Source: Blautia obeum ATCC 29174
GTDB taxonomy: Bacteria; Bacillota; Clostridia; Lachnospirales; Lachnospiraceae
DNA length: 64,000 nucleotides
NCBI RefSeq assembly: GCF_025147765.1
Contig: NZ_CP102265.1
Location: 2,295,001-2,359,000 of the forward strand
Reading direction: 5' to 3'
Part shown: positions 8,086 to 16,387 of the stretch, one piece after another
How positions within the stretch are numbered: position 1 is the stretch's first letter
Layout: the number at the start of each line of letters is the position of its first letter
Position numbers and translations under genes: made by a program
Notes under the pieces: generated by a model
Told to the model about the DNA's origin: nothing
What the model saw: the letters and a program-made list of their open reading frames with translations, nothing else
Database searches by the model: none

Positions 8086-9064
8086 AAATACGGAAGATAT
8101 TTTGAAAGATATTCCAAATGGAAAAATCATCATAAACCGCCATAACAGTACACATGAAAACACTATTTTCAATAAGGATTTTCGCTATTGCTCCGATGGA
8201 AGGGGACTAGTAGATACTTATTCTGTTTTTCCCGGAATTGAACTTTCTTTTAATTATTACTATGCAAATTGTTTTGAATTTCAGCATAGACCTGTCCACT
8301 CTGCTATGCAGATCAATCACTGCCGAAGTGGAAGAATGGGCTGGAAAATGCAGGATCAATCCACAATATATTTGGGCCCCGGAGATTTATCTCTCCACAC
8401 ACTGCATTCATGTGCGGATTCTGCCATGAACCTGCCATTAGGATATTATCAAGGTGTATCCGTCTTCATTGATTTGAATGCGCTAACTGCTACACCACCA
8501 GACATTCTTTCTGAAGCAGGCATCAACGGAAATAACCTCTACGCAAAATTTTGTGAACAAGCAGGGCATACTGCTATACCAGCCAGCGAGAAAATCGAAC
8601 ATATTTTTTCAGAATTATATGATTTGCCAGAAAGAATGTACTTACCTTATTTCAAATTAAAAGTTCAAGAGTTGCTGTTGTTTTTAGATATGCTGGATTT
8701 AGAAAATACAAAAAGATTGAACCAGTATGTTTCTGGGCAGGTGGAAACTATCAAAGAAATTCACAGTCTGATGACATCCGACCTAAAACGCCACTATACT
8801 ATTGAAGAGTTGTCAAAACAGTACCTGATGAACACCACTACTTTGAAATCCGTTTTCAAAGCAGTCTATGGAATGCCCATCGCTTCTTACATGAAAGAAT
8901 ACCGTATGAAGTCGACATCGAATATGCTGTTGCAGGAAGATAAATCTATTTCGGAAATTGCCGCCGCTGTGGGATATAAAAGCCAAAGTAAATTTACATC
9001 GGCTTTCCGAGATATATTTCAGATATTACCTACTGCATATCAGAAACTGTATCGTAATCAATAA
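8066..9064 (+). CDS. AraC-family transcriptional regulator
   Basis: A 332-residue regulator. The N-terminal ~200 residues form a ligand-sensing region with a cupin-like segment (MQINHCRSGRMGWK, YLGPGDLSLHTLHS). The C-terminal ~100 residues hold two helix-turn-helix motifs: YTIEELSKQYLMNTTTLKSVFK and SISEIAAAVGYKSQSKFTSAFR. A GGAGG site lies inside the end of the arsR-like gene, so the two are co-translated. The inducer and target are unknown. Relatives of this layout often govern neighbouring efflux pumps, but none adjoins it here. Confidence 0.9.
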   Translation: MTRKHDKNTEDILKDIPNGKIIINRHNSTHENTIFNKDFRYCSDGRGLVDTYSVFPGIELSFNYYYANCFEFQHRPVHSAMQINHCRSGRMGWKMQDQSTIYLGPGDLSLHTLHSCADSAMNLPLGYYQGVSVFIDLNALTATPPDILSEAGINGNNLYAKFCEQAGHTAIPASEKIEHIFSELYDLPERMYLPYFKLKVQELLLFLDMLDLENTKRLNQYVSGQVETIKEIHSLMTSDLKRHYTIEELSKQYLMNTTTLKSVFKAVYGMPIASYMKEYRMKSTSNMLLQEDKSISEIAAAVGYKSQSKFTSAFRDIFQILPTAYQKLYRNQ

Positions 9065-9072
9065 TTTTAATG

Positions 9073-9109
9073 CAAAACTGCACCCACAATATCCCTGAGT
9101 GCAGTTTTG
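9073..9109 (+). terminator. Hairpin terminator after the AraC gene
   Basis: CAAAACTGCAC (9073-9083) pairs perfectly with GTGCAGTTTTG (9099-9109). The T tract is short, so strength is uncertain. It may serve both converging genes. Confidence 0.6.
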
Positions 9110-9164
9110 TGTCAATCAATATTCTAATGTTTCTCCATTAAGTGGAATATCAAGAACAAGTATC

Positions 9165-10142
9165 CTATACAAATGCACTTTCCTCTTTTGCTTTCCGCAA
9201 ATCTTTTAACACTGTTCCTATATCTCCCAAAATAGCAATCCCCTTATCTTCAATGAATTCCGGCAAAAACTGATATTCTGAATTTACGGAGATATAATAT
9301 GCATCTTTCAAGCTGTTTGTCAGTTCCCAAAACGGTTCCTGTATAAACATCGGTGTCATGCGCCCTACTCCAAGTTCTATCAAGAGAATTTTTCTATCTT
9401 TGTTCTTTTGAATGTATTTTGAGATTTTCTCATATTCTTCTTCGTATTTTTTCCCTTGCAGAAAATTCCCATATCCTCTTACCCACGGAAACATTTCCGC
9501 ACCACAATGAGGGCAGCGAGGAATCAGTTCATCCGGCACCATTGTCCCCTCTCCCATAGCCGCAATCATATCTGCCACAGGTTGTACGGCATCCCATGTT
9601 TCATCCTGACAACACTGGGAACACTGGAAGAAACGATGATCTCCCTGAATCTCACTGACCTTTTCTTCCGGATAAATCTTTACAAATTGTGTATCCTGAT
9701 TAGTCGTTAAGATATGAAAATCCTTTCCCTGCAAAATTCTATCCAAATCCAGATATGGCTCTCTGATAGGAGCATTTTGTGTAGTATTTAAAAAGGTTGC
9801 CACATATCCCCAGTGTTCATTTCTTGTAGAAAACCGATGCATCATTCCGCTAAAAGCACCTTTGAATCCATACTTATCTGCAAATTTTCCAAAATGTTCA
9901 CGAAAAGAAGGGGTATCACTATAATAAAAGTCACCACCTCCAGCCGCTGATAAACCGGATGCTCCGCCTACTATGATACACTCTGCCTCCTGCACTCTGC
10001 GAACAAATTCCTGAATCTGTTCCTCATAAGGAAGTGGTTTTTGTTTGCTCAACACTACAGCAGTACCGCCGGATGCATAGGTACTATAGTGTCTGGAATA
10101 GTTCATTTGTGTTTTCATTACCAAATTTTCGTAACAGCTCAT
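9165..10142 (-). CDS. Divergent sirtuin-like protein A (class M-like)
   Basis: A 325-residue Sir2-fold protein, last gene of a three-sirtuin operon. The Rossmann loop is GGASGLS (59-65), the ribose/nicotinamide motif TTNQD (146-150) replaces TQNxD, and a zinc site of four Cys is present (C174, C177 or C178, C210, C213). The usual catalytic His of the HG motif is Gln (Q166, in EIQGD). Class M sirtuins, such as the streptococcal SirTM linked to lipoylation, also have Gln here and ADP-ribosylate proteins instead of deacetylating, so the same is inferred. The N terminus is about 40 residues longer than in its neighbours. ATG 10142 was chosen for its AGGAG spacing. Confidence 0.83.
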   Translation of the reverse strand: MSCYENLVMKTQMNYSRHYSTYASGGTAVVLSKQKPLPYEEQIQEFVRRVQEAECIIVGGASGLSAAGGGDFYYSDTPSFREHFGKFADKYGFKGAFSGMMHRFSTRNEHWGYVATFLNTTQNAPIREPYLDLDRILQGKDFHILTTNQDTQFVKIYPEEKVSEIQGDHRFFQCSQCCQDETWDAVQPVADMIAAMGEGTMVPDELIPRCPHCGAEMFPWVRGYGNFLQGKKYEEEYEKISKYIQKNKDRKILLIELGVGRMTPMFIQEPFWELTNSLKDAYYISVNSEYQFLPEFIEDKGIAILGDIGTVLKDLRKAKEESAFV

Positions 10143-10190
10143 TTTTTTCATTCTCCTATCTCACAACTGTAATATCTTTAACCACTTTAC

Positions 10191-11039
10191 TTAGTCTATC
10201 CTTCCTTTTCTGATTTCCTTTAACGCTACCATAAGATTACCATCCACACCGATGGATTTTTCTTTGATTTCCTCTGGAATGTAAATTTCGCCCTTGTTAA
10301 ATGTGATATATCTTGCCTGTGGTTCTACTGCTGCAAGATGCATCAAAGGAGCTTTAATCATCTGATTTCTCCAACCAATGCCAAATTCCAGAATTACCAG
10401 CTTCTTTCCATGTAACTTCTGAATAAATTCTTGATAGCGGGCAGCCTTTTCCTTCCAATTTTTCGTTCCTGTAAACGAGGACATCTCACCCCAATTTACT
10501 TCCATATCTCCACCGCATTTTGGGCATTTCGGCAGTAACTCTTTGGGTACTCTTCCGTTTACTTCCTCTTCTGTCATGGCGAGAACTGCTTTTTGATTAG
10601 GATAGACCTCGTCATGACATCTGTTCTTGCACCGCATCTGGGTTAGTTTCCCTTCCATTTCAAAAACACGGTCTGCCTCAAAACCTGCCGGCACAAAATG
10701 ATCCTCCGCATTGGAAGTTACTACGAAATATTCTTTATCCTTTACTAGGGCATAGATGTTTTTCATAATCTCACTCGGCTCATCCTGCATAGCTTTTGCC
10801 TTAACAAGTCTGCTTACAAACGCCCACTTTTCTTCTACCTTCATTGGCACTGAAAATCCGTGTAAAACACAACGCAGTCCGTATTTTTCTCTGAAATCGC
10901 CCATATTTTCCTGAAACCATGCGTCATCAGCAAAAATATTATATCCCTCTGCGATAGACAAACCATTACTGGCTCCAATCAAAATACCATCTGCTTCTTT
11001 GATGATTTGACTTATCTCTTGATATACATTCATCTTCAT
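10191..11039 (-). CDS. Divergent sirtuin-like protein B
   Basis: A 282-residue paralogue of its neighbours with the Sir2 Rossmann loop GASNGLS, four zinc-ligand Cys (C137, C141, C172, C175) and TSNAED (108-113) at the TQNxD position. The catalytic His position is Glu (E129, in FEMEGK), unlike the Gln of paralogues A and C. That makes it the most derived of the three; it may be non-catalytic, regulatory or of altered specificity. The start overlaps the stop of the upstream gene by one base (TGATG), with AAAGGA before it, so translation is coupled. No lipoylation or macrodomain gene, the usual class M neighbours, lies nearby. Confidence 0.8.
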   Translation of the reverse strand: MKMNVYQEISQIIKEADGILIGASNGLSIAEGYNIFADDAWFQENMGDFREKYGLRCVLHGFSVPMKVEEKWAFVSRLVKAKAMQDEPSEIMKNIYALVKDKEYFVVTSNAEDHFVPAGFEADRVFEMEGKLTQMRCKNRCHDEVYPNQKAVLAMTEEEVNGRVPKELLPKCPKCGGDMEVNWGEMSSFTGTKNWKEKAARYQEFIQKLHGKKLVILEFGIGWRNQMIKAPLMHLAAVEPQARYITFNKGEIYIPEEIKEKSIGVDGNLMVALKEIRKGRID

Positions 11040-11908
11040 CACATTTCCTTTCCCGCTATGTTTTCTTTTAAATCCCGCAGGGTTTCTGCCAAATCTCCTG
11101 CTATATAAATGCCTTTGTCTTTTATATGTTCTGGAGTTGAGGATTTCTTCTGATTCAGACAGGCATAAAACACCTTTTCATTTTTGTATGTCATTTCCCA
11201 AAATGGAAGTTTAATAATACTGGGTGTCATCTCACCAACCCCCAGCTCCAGCAGTACAACATTCTTATCTGTTCCATTCATGAGATATTTTTTTAGGAAA
11301 TTCTCATATCGCCTTACACCTTCCCTCCAGTCTTTCCCCTCCAAAAATGTATCATCCCTTACCCAGGGAACCATAATTCTCCCGCACTCATTACATCTTG
11401 GCAGAAGCTCGGAAGTAACACGCAGCTCCCGGATATTTTCGTTCATCCTGCGAATCATTTCTACATTGGAATAAATTTGGTCATGGCAAGGCTGACTGCA
11501 TTGAACATAGCCGCTGTTACCTTGATAATCGCAAATCCTTTCTTTCTGAAAAATCCGTTCAAACTGCATATCTATATTGGTTGTTAAAACAAATACTTCT
11601 TTTTCCGCCACAATATCACGCAGGTCATAGTATGGCTGTCCTGTAGGTGCATCCCACATACTTTGTATGTAACGTGCATAATATGCCCACTGTTGTTCCG
11701 GCGATGAATAACAGTAGTAAAAACCGTCAAAAGGAGATTTCAGTCCATACCACTCCTTGAAATCTTGTAAACATTCCTCCATATAGGGTAGCCAATGATA
11801 ATGGTTATATCCCGCCGCACTGGAAAGACCAGAACCACCGCCTATTAAAACGGCATCTGCCTGACGGATTTTTTCTGCCAGAAAACTGACTTGTTCCTCC
11901 TTTTGCAT
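11039..11908 (-). CDS. Divergent sirtuin-like protein C, first gene of operon
   Basis: A 289-residue Sir2-fold protein with GGGSGLS (24-30), TTNID (109-113), and Gln replacing the catalytic His (Q129 in DYQGN). Zinc Cys pairs are C137/C141 and the later RCNEC. It resembles paralogue A more than B in its active-site loop. The frame extends to a GTG at 11944, but ATG 11908 has AAGGAG and GGTGG upstream and starts level with its paralogues. It heads the operon transcribed away from the rrf2-like regulator. Protein ADP-ribosylation or NAD consumption under stress is inferred from class M relatives. Confidence 0.82.
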   Translation of the reverse strand: MQKEEQVSFLAEKIRQADAVLIGGGSGLSSAAGYNHYHWLPYMEECLQDFKEWYGLKSPFDGFYYCYSSPEQQWAYYARYIQSMWDAPTGQPYYDLRDIVAEKEVFVLTTNIDMQFERIFQKERICDYQGNSGYVQCSQPCHDQIYSNVEMIRRMNENIRELRVTSELLPRCNECGRIMVPWVRDDTFLEGKDWREGVRRYENFLKKYLMNGTDKNVVLLELGVGEMTPSIIKLPFWEMTYKNEKVFYACLNQKKSSTPEHIKDKGIYIAGDLAETLRDLKENIAGKEM

Positions 11909-11958
11909 ACACCACCTTATCTCCTTTTTTATATCAGATTCCACACTTTTTATTTTGC

Positions 11959-11987
11959 TTGACTTTTATTTTTTTACTTGTTAAAAT
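11959..11987 (+). promoter_or_regulatory. Promoter of the Rrf2 regulator in the divergent region
   Basis: TTGACT, a 17-bp spacer and TAAAAT lie in the 154-bp A/T-rich region between the sirtuin operon and the regulator. A matching minus-strand promoter was not pinned down with confidence. Both must sit within this gap, so an Rrf2 protein bound here could control both directions. Confidence 0.65.
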
Positions 11988-12062
11988 TAAATTTACATCA
12001 AGCATTAAAATCATATTATCATGTAATTTTAAAAATTGCAAGGAGAAAATACGAGGTGACAA

Positions 12063-12500
12063 ATGAAATATTCCACAAAGCTTAGTGACACCATTCATAT
12101 TCTTATATTTATTGCTCTTGGAGATGACGAACAACTCTCCAGCACAAAAATTGCAGAAAGTATCAAGACAAACCCGGCTTATGTCAGACAGCTTATGGCA
12201 ACCCTGAAAAATGCAGGCATTATTGTCAACACACAAGGTCATGCGAATGCCGCTCTTGCAAAATCGGCAGATAAAATCAATATGTATGACATCTACCGAG
12301 CTGTAGAGGGCGATAAGCCGCTGCTTCACCTGGACACAGATACCAATCCGGATTGTGGAATCGGTATCAACATTCAATTCGCTATTGGGGACTTCTATCA
12401 TGAAATTCAAAATATGGTAGATAAAAAAATGAAATCCATTACATTACAGGATATTATTGATCGGTATTATTTTAAAATCAGGAAAGTTAAAAACCTTTAA
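12063..12500 (+). CDS. Rrf2-family transcriptional regulator
   Basis: A 145-residue winged-helix regulator. The N-terminal helix-turn-helix is recognisable (SSTKIAESIKTNPAYVRQLMATLKNAG), followed by the Rrf2 wing and the MYDIYRAVEG segment. IscR/NsrR-type members use three conserved Cys to hold an iron-sulfur cluster; this protein has only one (in NPDCGIG), so a cluster is unlikely and the signal may be redox or a small molecule, as in YwnA- or CymR-like members. The ribosome site is GAGGTG. Divergence from the three-sirtuin operon suggests it regulates those genes. No terminator was seen immediately behind it. Confidence 0.87.
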   Translation: MKYSTKLSDTIHILIFIALGDDEQLSSTKIAESIKTNPAYVRQLMATLKNAGIIVNTQGHANAALAKSADKINMYDIYRAVEGDKPLLHLDTDTNPDCGIGINIQFAIGDFYHEIQNMVDKKMKSITLQDIIDRYYFKIRKVKNL

Positions 12501-12522
12501 CTAATCAAAAATAGCAAGCACT

Positions 12523-12613
12523 GCCTGTGTCATGACACAGGCGAAATTCCCCACACTTTCCTATCGTCTGTGTGGTTAAATTTCCATAGGGAACCTTGGG
12601 TAGTTACACCCAA
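12523..12613. other. Palindrome cluster, candidate oriT remnant
   Basis: Three dyads lie in 91 bp: a perfect 20-bp palindrome (12523-12542, GCCTGTGTCATGACACAGGC), CCACAC/GTGTGG arms (12551-12575) and TTGGGT/ACCCAA arms (12596-12613). They precede a truncated mobC gene, the position an origin of transfer takes in Tn1549-like elements. The nick site was not identified, so the oriT call is inference. Confidence 0.4.
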
Positions 12614-12635
12614 AATTGAATTAAACACGAAACAG

Positions 12636-12673
12636 ACTGTTGTAAAAACCGAACATTTTACAGCAGTTTTTTT
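12636..12673 (+). terminator. Terminator between palindromes and mobC remnant
   Basis: CTGTTGTAAAA pairs with TTTTACAGCAG and is followed by seven T. It would stop read-through from upstream into the mobilisation gene. Confidence 0.7.
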
Positions 12674-12702
12674 GTACCCATTTTTAGGAAGGACGTGACT
12701 CA

Positions 12703-12798
12703 ATGGCAAACAGAAACCGCACCAATCCGGTGCAATTTTATCTCAGCGATGATGAGCAGTACATTCTCACTACCAAATTCAATTTAATTAACCAGTAG
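12703..12798 (+). pseudogene. 5' remnant of a MobC-type mobilisation gene
   Basis: An ATG behind AGGAAGGA encodes 31 residues, MANRNRTNPVQFYLSDDEQ and onward, then stops. This is the N terminus of relaxosome MobC proteins of conjugative and mobilisable elements, normally about 110-130 residues. The similarity ends near residue 26, where the sequence changes to unrelated DNA. With the palindromes upstream it marks the site of a deleted integrative element. No relaxase or integrase remains here. Confidence 0.65.
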
Positions 12799-13005
12799 GA
12801 AATGTTGCATGATTAATCTGCTGTTTTGGCTGCCTTGATACTTCTTAGGTTGACGGCTAGATACGCATTAGAGATGTCTCCATCCAAATGCTGTTCTAGC
12901 AAGGGATTTTTCCCTTGAACCCATCATTTATGATATATGGTGGCGCTTTTCGCCCCCAAATAGTGAAAGTGGGGGCACTTTCTGCCCCCACTCAGGAAAT
13001 GTTGC
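12797..13005. repeat. 12-bp direct repeats flanking a 185-bp segment with a perfect hairpin
   Basis: AGGAAATGTTGC occurs at 12797-12808 and again at 12994-13005, bracketing the break in mobC. Inside, AGTGGGGGCA (12968-12977) pairs with TGCCCCCACT (12983-12992) around a 5-base loop, with no T tract, so it is not a standard terminator. A minus-strand frame of about 35 codons ending SIKAAKTAD also lies in the segment and was not recognised. The layout resembles an insertion with target duplication, or a recombination scar. Nothing was seen from 13006 to 13094. Confidence 0.5.
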
Positions 13006-13094
13006 TAAAATACTGTTTAGATTTATCATACATACAAAATGGAAGTTATCTATTTCTCCTCTTCGTTAAGACCTAGTTCATTACATATTACTTG

Positions 13095-15539
13095 CTATCC
13101 CTGATACCTTATTCTTTCTACCAGCGTTTCCTTTTTCAGATTACTGCTTAAAACGCAGGAAAGCACAATCTGCAAAAGACCGACCAGCAAAATCATAGCA
13201 AGAATTGGTGTAATTGGAACATGATAGACATTCATTCCAAATATTCCATTATGCTTTGCATAGGAAAAAAGTGCATAGCCGAGCGGCAGACCAATGATCA
13301 AAGCTACGCATATGGTGCCAACCGTAAAAATCAGTCCCTGTAACTGCAGGCATAAATTTAATTGTTTATTTGTCATACCCACAGCCTGCAATACACCATA
13401 TTCCTGCTTTTTTGTCGTAATATTCATAATCATGGTGTTTGCCATATTCATAAAACCGATGAGTCCTACAACCGCCATAAACAGATAACAGCCAAGCTTC
13501 ATCATGCGGGCTGCGACTTCTGCATATTGTAACTGCGCATGATAGGTATCCATTTTTATATGCGAAGTATTAGAAATCAAAGTATTCAGACTTTGTTCTA
13601 CAGATGCCACATCTTTTTTATCACAGTCCACCCACAGATAGCCATAGGCTGTTCCTCTCGGATTCATGGAACGGTATACACCTTCCGGAATGACAAGATA
13701 AGTGTCCGCACTTGCAAAGGATCCTGCAATCTTTCCCTGATAGGTATAGGTTCCACTTCCATTCTCAAAGTCAAATGCAATGGATTCACCCGGAGCATAT
13801 CCATCTTGTTCCATCCACGTTGACCAGCCAAAGAAAATATCACCATTCTTTACCGCCTGATCATAGTCCATAGAGCCAATATCCCCGTCCTGGCGCATAA
13901 AATCAAAATCATTTTTACTCACAATATCAGCCGGAAATCTTGTTCCGTTCAGATTTACAGAGACAATCTCTCTCGTCATGACATCTGTCACTCCTGGAAT
14001 GCTTTTGATTTCTTCAATCAGCGAATCATTCAATGGATTATCCGTCAGAATCGTATCCAGATTATTCTCCGGATATTTTTCATCATACTCATCAGAATAG
14101 TCAAGCTGCAGTTCAAATTGTCCATGATTTATGTAACGACGTGCTTCATGCTCCGTGTCAATATTTCCCACATAATTAGAGATAATCACAAACAATGCGC
14201 AGGAAAGCCCCAGTGTGAGGATAGTACCAATAGTTCTTTTTGGATTACCCGTTATATTTGCCATTGCCATAGAAAACACGGTAACATTTTTTCTGCCATT
14301 TCGTTTTCCTTTTTTTTGTGTTTCTGCATTTTCTAAATACCGTGTTGCCTCGATAGGTGAAATCCGTGAAACAATTTTCATTGGTTTACGCAGTGCCAAA
14401 GCAACGGTAAGAAATGACACGAAAATACAGAGAAGCATAACAGGCAGGGAAAACAGAGGCACCTGCTGATTTTGGACTCCCATAGAGCCAGTTCCGGTTG
14501 ATACAAGGTTTCCCTGTTCTACCAGCCAGTTAAAACCGCATTTTGCAATCAGAAAACCAAGAAGCAATCCAACTGGTATTGAAGAAATTGTCAAAAACAT
14601 ACCCTCTCTGAAGATCAGTTGTTTCATCTGCTTTTTTGTCGCTCCCAGAGCCTTGATTTTTCCATACTCCTGTATCTTGTTGGCAATACCGACCTGAAAA
14701 ATATTATAAATGACCACAACAGAGAAAAGTACAATTGCAAGAATCAAAACTTCGCATACCGCAATCGTTTCATAACTCGGCTGCAAGACCCATTGCAAAT
14801 AGAGATCATTGACTATAACGTTTTTTTCTTCGATCCCACAAGCTGCTGCAATCTGCTTTATAACCGAATCAATATTATTCATAGATACATTTGCAGAATC
14901 ATTTAAAGTAAAATAAATATTATACTGTCTGTCATTCTCTGCGACGTGCTCATCATAAAACTCCTGTGACCCGAAAGCAACATAAGATGCCTCGATGGTA
15001 TACTCATCCCGATCATATAGGATTCCGCTGACAACAAATTCTTCCGGCTTATATTCTGACTGCATCCCTGCGCGGTAATCCAGTGTAACCGTATCTCCGA
15101 TCTTTACATCACCATACCCCATTGCACGAAAAAATGCTCTTCCTGCGGCAATTTCCTGCATTTTTTCCGGATACTTTCCTTCCTTCAACTCATATTCTTT
15201 ATTATAAGGAAGCATTTTTCTTGCAGTCTCATCCATGCAGACAAACCCGCCCTTTTCATTGCCTTTTATGATACCTTCGGTGCACATAGTGCCTGTAGCA
15301 TCTATTTCCGCACGGCGGTTTACTTCTTTTAACTGCAATCCGTCTGCGGCGATAAACAGGCCGTAGTTGCTTCCGTATGAGCTTGCCGCCTGACTTTTCT
15401 GTAAATGAATTACCCCATTTCCCACAGTACTGATGATAACAAGCAGCATCGTGGTCAGACAGATTGCCATCATGATCAGTATACTTCTTGTCCTGTTCCT
15501 TTTGTCATTGCTATATGCAATCCTGCTTATTGTCTTCAT
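13095..15539 (-). CDS. FtsX/MacB-type ABC transporter permease
   Basis: An 814-residue permease with an N-terminal helix (~20-42), a large extracellular domain (~45-250), three helices (~255-385), a second half beginning with another helix (~425), a second extracellular domain and a final three-helix FtsX domain (~675-800). This duplicated layout is typical of Gram-positive peptide-sensing or lipoprotein/antibiotic-export ABC systems. The start overlaps the ATPase stop by four bases (ATGA). A two-component system lies directly upstream on the same strand, the classic arrangement in which the histidine kinase controls the transporter and often senses through it. The substrate is unknown; antimicrobial peptide is an inference. 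Confidence 0.9.
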   Translation of the reverse strand: MKTISRIAYSNDKRNRTRSILIMMAICLTTMLLVIISTVGNGVIHLQKSQAASSYGSNYGLFIAADGLQLKEVNRRAEIDATGTMCTEGIIKGNEKGGFVCMDETARKMLPYNKEYELKEGKYPEKMQEIAAGRAFFRAMGYGDVKIGDTVTLDYRAGMQSEYKPEEFVVSGILYDRDEYTIEASYVAFGSQEFYDEHVAENDRQYNIYFTLNDSANVSMNNIDSVIKQIAAACGIEEKNVIVNDLYLQWVLQPSYETIAVCEVLILAIVLFSVVVIYNIFQVGIANKIQEYGKIKALGATKKQMKQLIFREGMFLTISSIPVGLLLGFLIAKCGFNWLVEQGNLVSTGTGSMGVQNQQVPLFSLPVMLLCIFVSFLTVALALRKPMKIVSRISPIEATRYLENAETQKKGKRNGRKNVTVFSMAMANITGNPKRTIGTILTLGLSCALFVIISNYVGNIDTEHEARRYINHGQFELQLDYSDEYDEKYPENNLDTILTDNPLNDSLIEEIKSIPGVTDVMTREIVSVNLNGTRFPADIVSKNDFDFMRQDGDIGSMDYDQAVKNGDIFFGWSTWMEQDGYAPGESIAFDFENGSGTYTYQGKIAGSFASADTYLVIPEGVYRSMNPRGTAYGYLWVDCDKKDVASVEQSLNTLISNTSHIKMDTYHAQLQYAEVAARMMKLGCYLFMAVVGLIGFMNMANTMIMNITTKKQEYGVLQAVGMTNKQLNLCLQLQGLIFTVGTICVALIIGLPLGYALFSYAKHNGIFGMNVYHVPITPILAMILLVGLLQIVLSCVLSSNLKKETLVERIRYQG

Positions 15540-16210
15540 CTGAAATCCACCACCTGTCCGTCCTCAATCACCAGAATACGGTCAGCGACCTGTGCAATTT
15601 CGTCATCATGGGTAATCATTACAATTGTCTGTCCATATTTTTTTGCTGTCATCTTAAGCAGAGCGATTACCTCATCACTGGTCTTAGAATCAAGATTTCC
15701 TGTCGGCTCATCTGCAAATATAATTTCCGGACGATTCACCAGTGCTCTTGCAATTGCTACTCTCTGCTGCTGTCCTCCGGATAACTGATTTGGCAGATTA
15801 TAAATCCGGTTTTCAATCCCCAGAGTTGCAATAATATCATTTACATATGCTTCATCCACTTTTCTTCCATCCAGCCCCAGTGGCAGAACAATATTTTCCC
15901 AGACATTAACAGATGAAACCAGATTAAATGCCTGAAAAACAAATCCAATTTTTCTTCTGCGGAAAACAGCAAGGGCATCTTCCTTCATCCTGTATAAATC
16001 TTTCCCTGCTAAAGTAACACTGCCTTTTGTCGGGGTGTCTAGCCCTCCAAGCATATGAAGTAATGTACTTTTACCGGAACCTGACTTTCCAACAATTGCG
16101 ACAAATTCTCCCTGCTCAATCTGAATGTCCACCTGATTGACCGCTTTGACCTGATTCTCACCTGCGCCATAAAACTTACAAAGCTGCTTGGTTTCTAATA
16201 TCACACTCAT
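15536..16210 (-). CDS. ABC transporter ATP-binding protein (LolD/MacB type)
   Basis: A 224-residue ATPase partner of the FtsX-type permease. Walker A is GKSGSGKST (41-49), the Q-loop lies in VFQAFNLV, the signature is LSGGQQQR, Walker B is IIFADEPTG and the H-loop lies in ITHD. The ATG at 16210 follows a perfect AAGGAGG with six-base spacing; the upstream in-frame extension is not family-like. It is co-translated with the permease. A strong terminator separates it from the kinase gene, so it has its own promoter in the 125-bp gap, plausibly the target of the adjacent response regulator. Confidence 0.93.
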   Translation of the reverse strand: MSVILETKQLCKFYGAGENQVKAVNQVDIQIEQGEFVAIVGKSGSGKSTLLHMLGGLDTPTKGSVTLAGKDLYRMKEDALAVFRRRKIGFVFQAFNLVSSVNVWENIVLPLGLDGRKVDEAYVNDIIATLGIENRIYNLPNQLSGGQQQRVAIARALVNRPEIIFADEPTGNLDSKTSDEVIALLKMTAKKYGQTIVMITHDDEIAQVADRILVIEDGQVVDFR

Positions 16211-16335
16211 GTGTTGCCTCCTTTTCAATTCTGTAAAGCGTACCTTTTCAGCACGCTTTCTTTGCCTGTTTATATATTTGGTCATTTTTCAACCTACATC
16301 CAAATTGTATCAGGACAATCTTTCATTTCACTTTC

Positions 16336-16378
16336 AAAAAACGAGCAGAAATCTTACAGAATTGTAAGATTTCTGCTC
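16336..16378 (-). terminator. Strong terminator after the kinase gene
   Basis: Two perfect 16-base arms (16343-16358 and 16363-16378, GAGCAGAAATCTTACA and its complement) with a GAAT loop, followed on the minus strand by a run of six T. It ends the response regulator-kinase operon just before the ABC operon. Confidence 0.9.
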
Positions 16379-16387
16379 ACTTAAAAT

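Noticed and set aside
12968..12992. GC-rich hairpin as a rho-independent terminator
   Set aside because: There is no T tract on either side, so it is listed only as part of the repeat segment.
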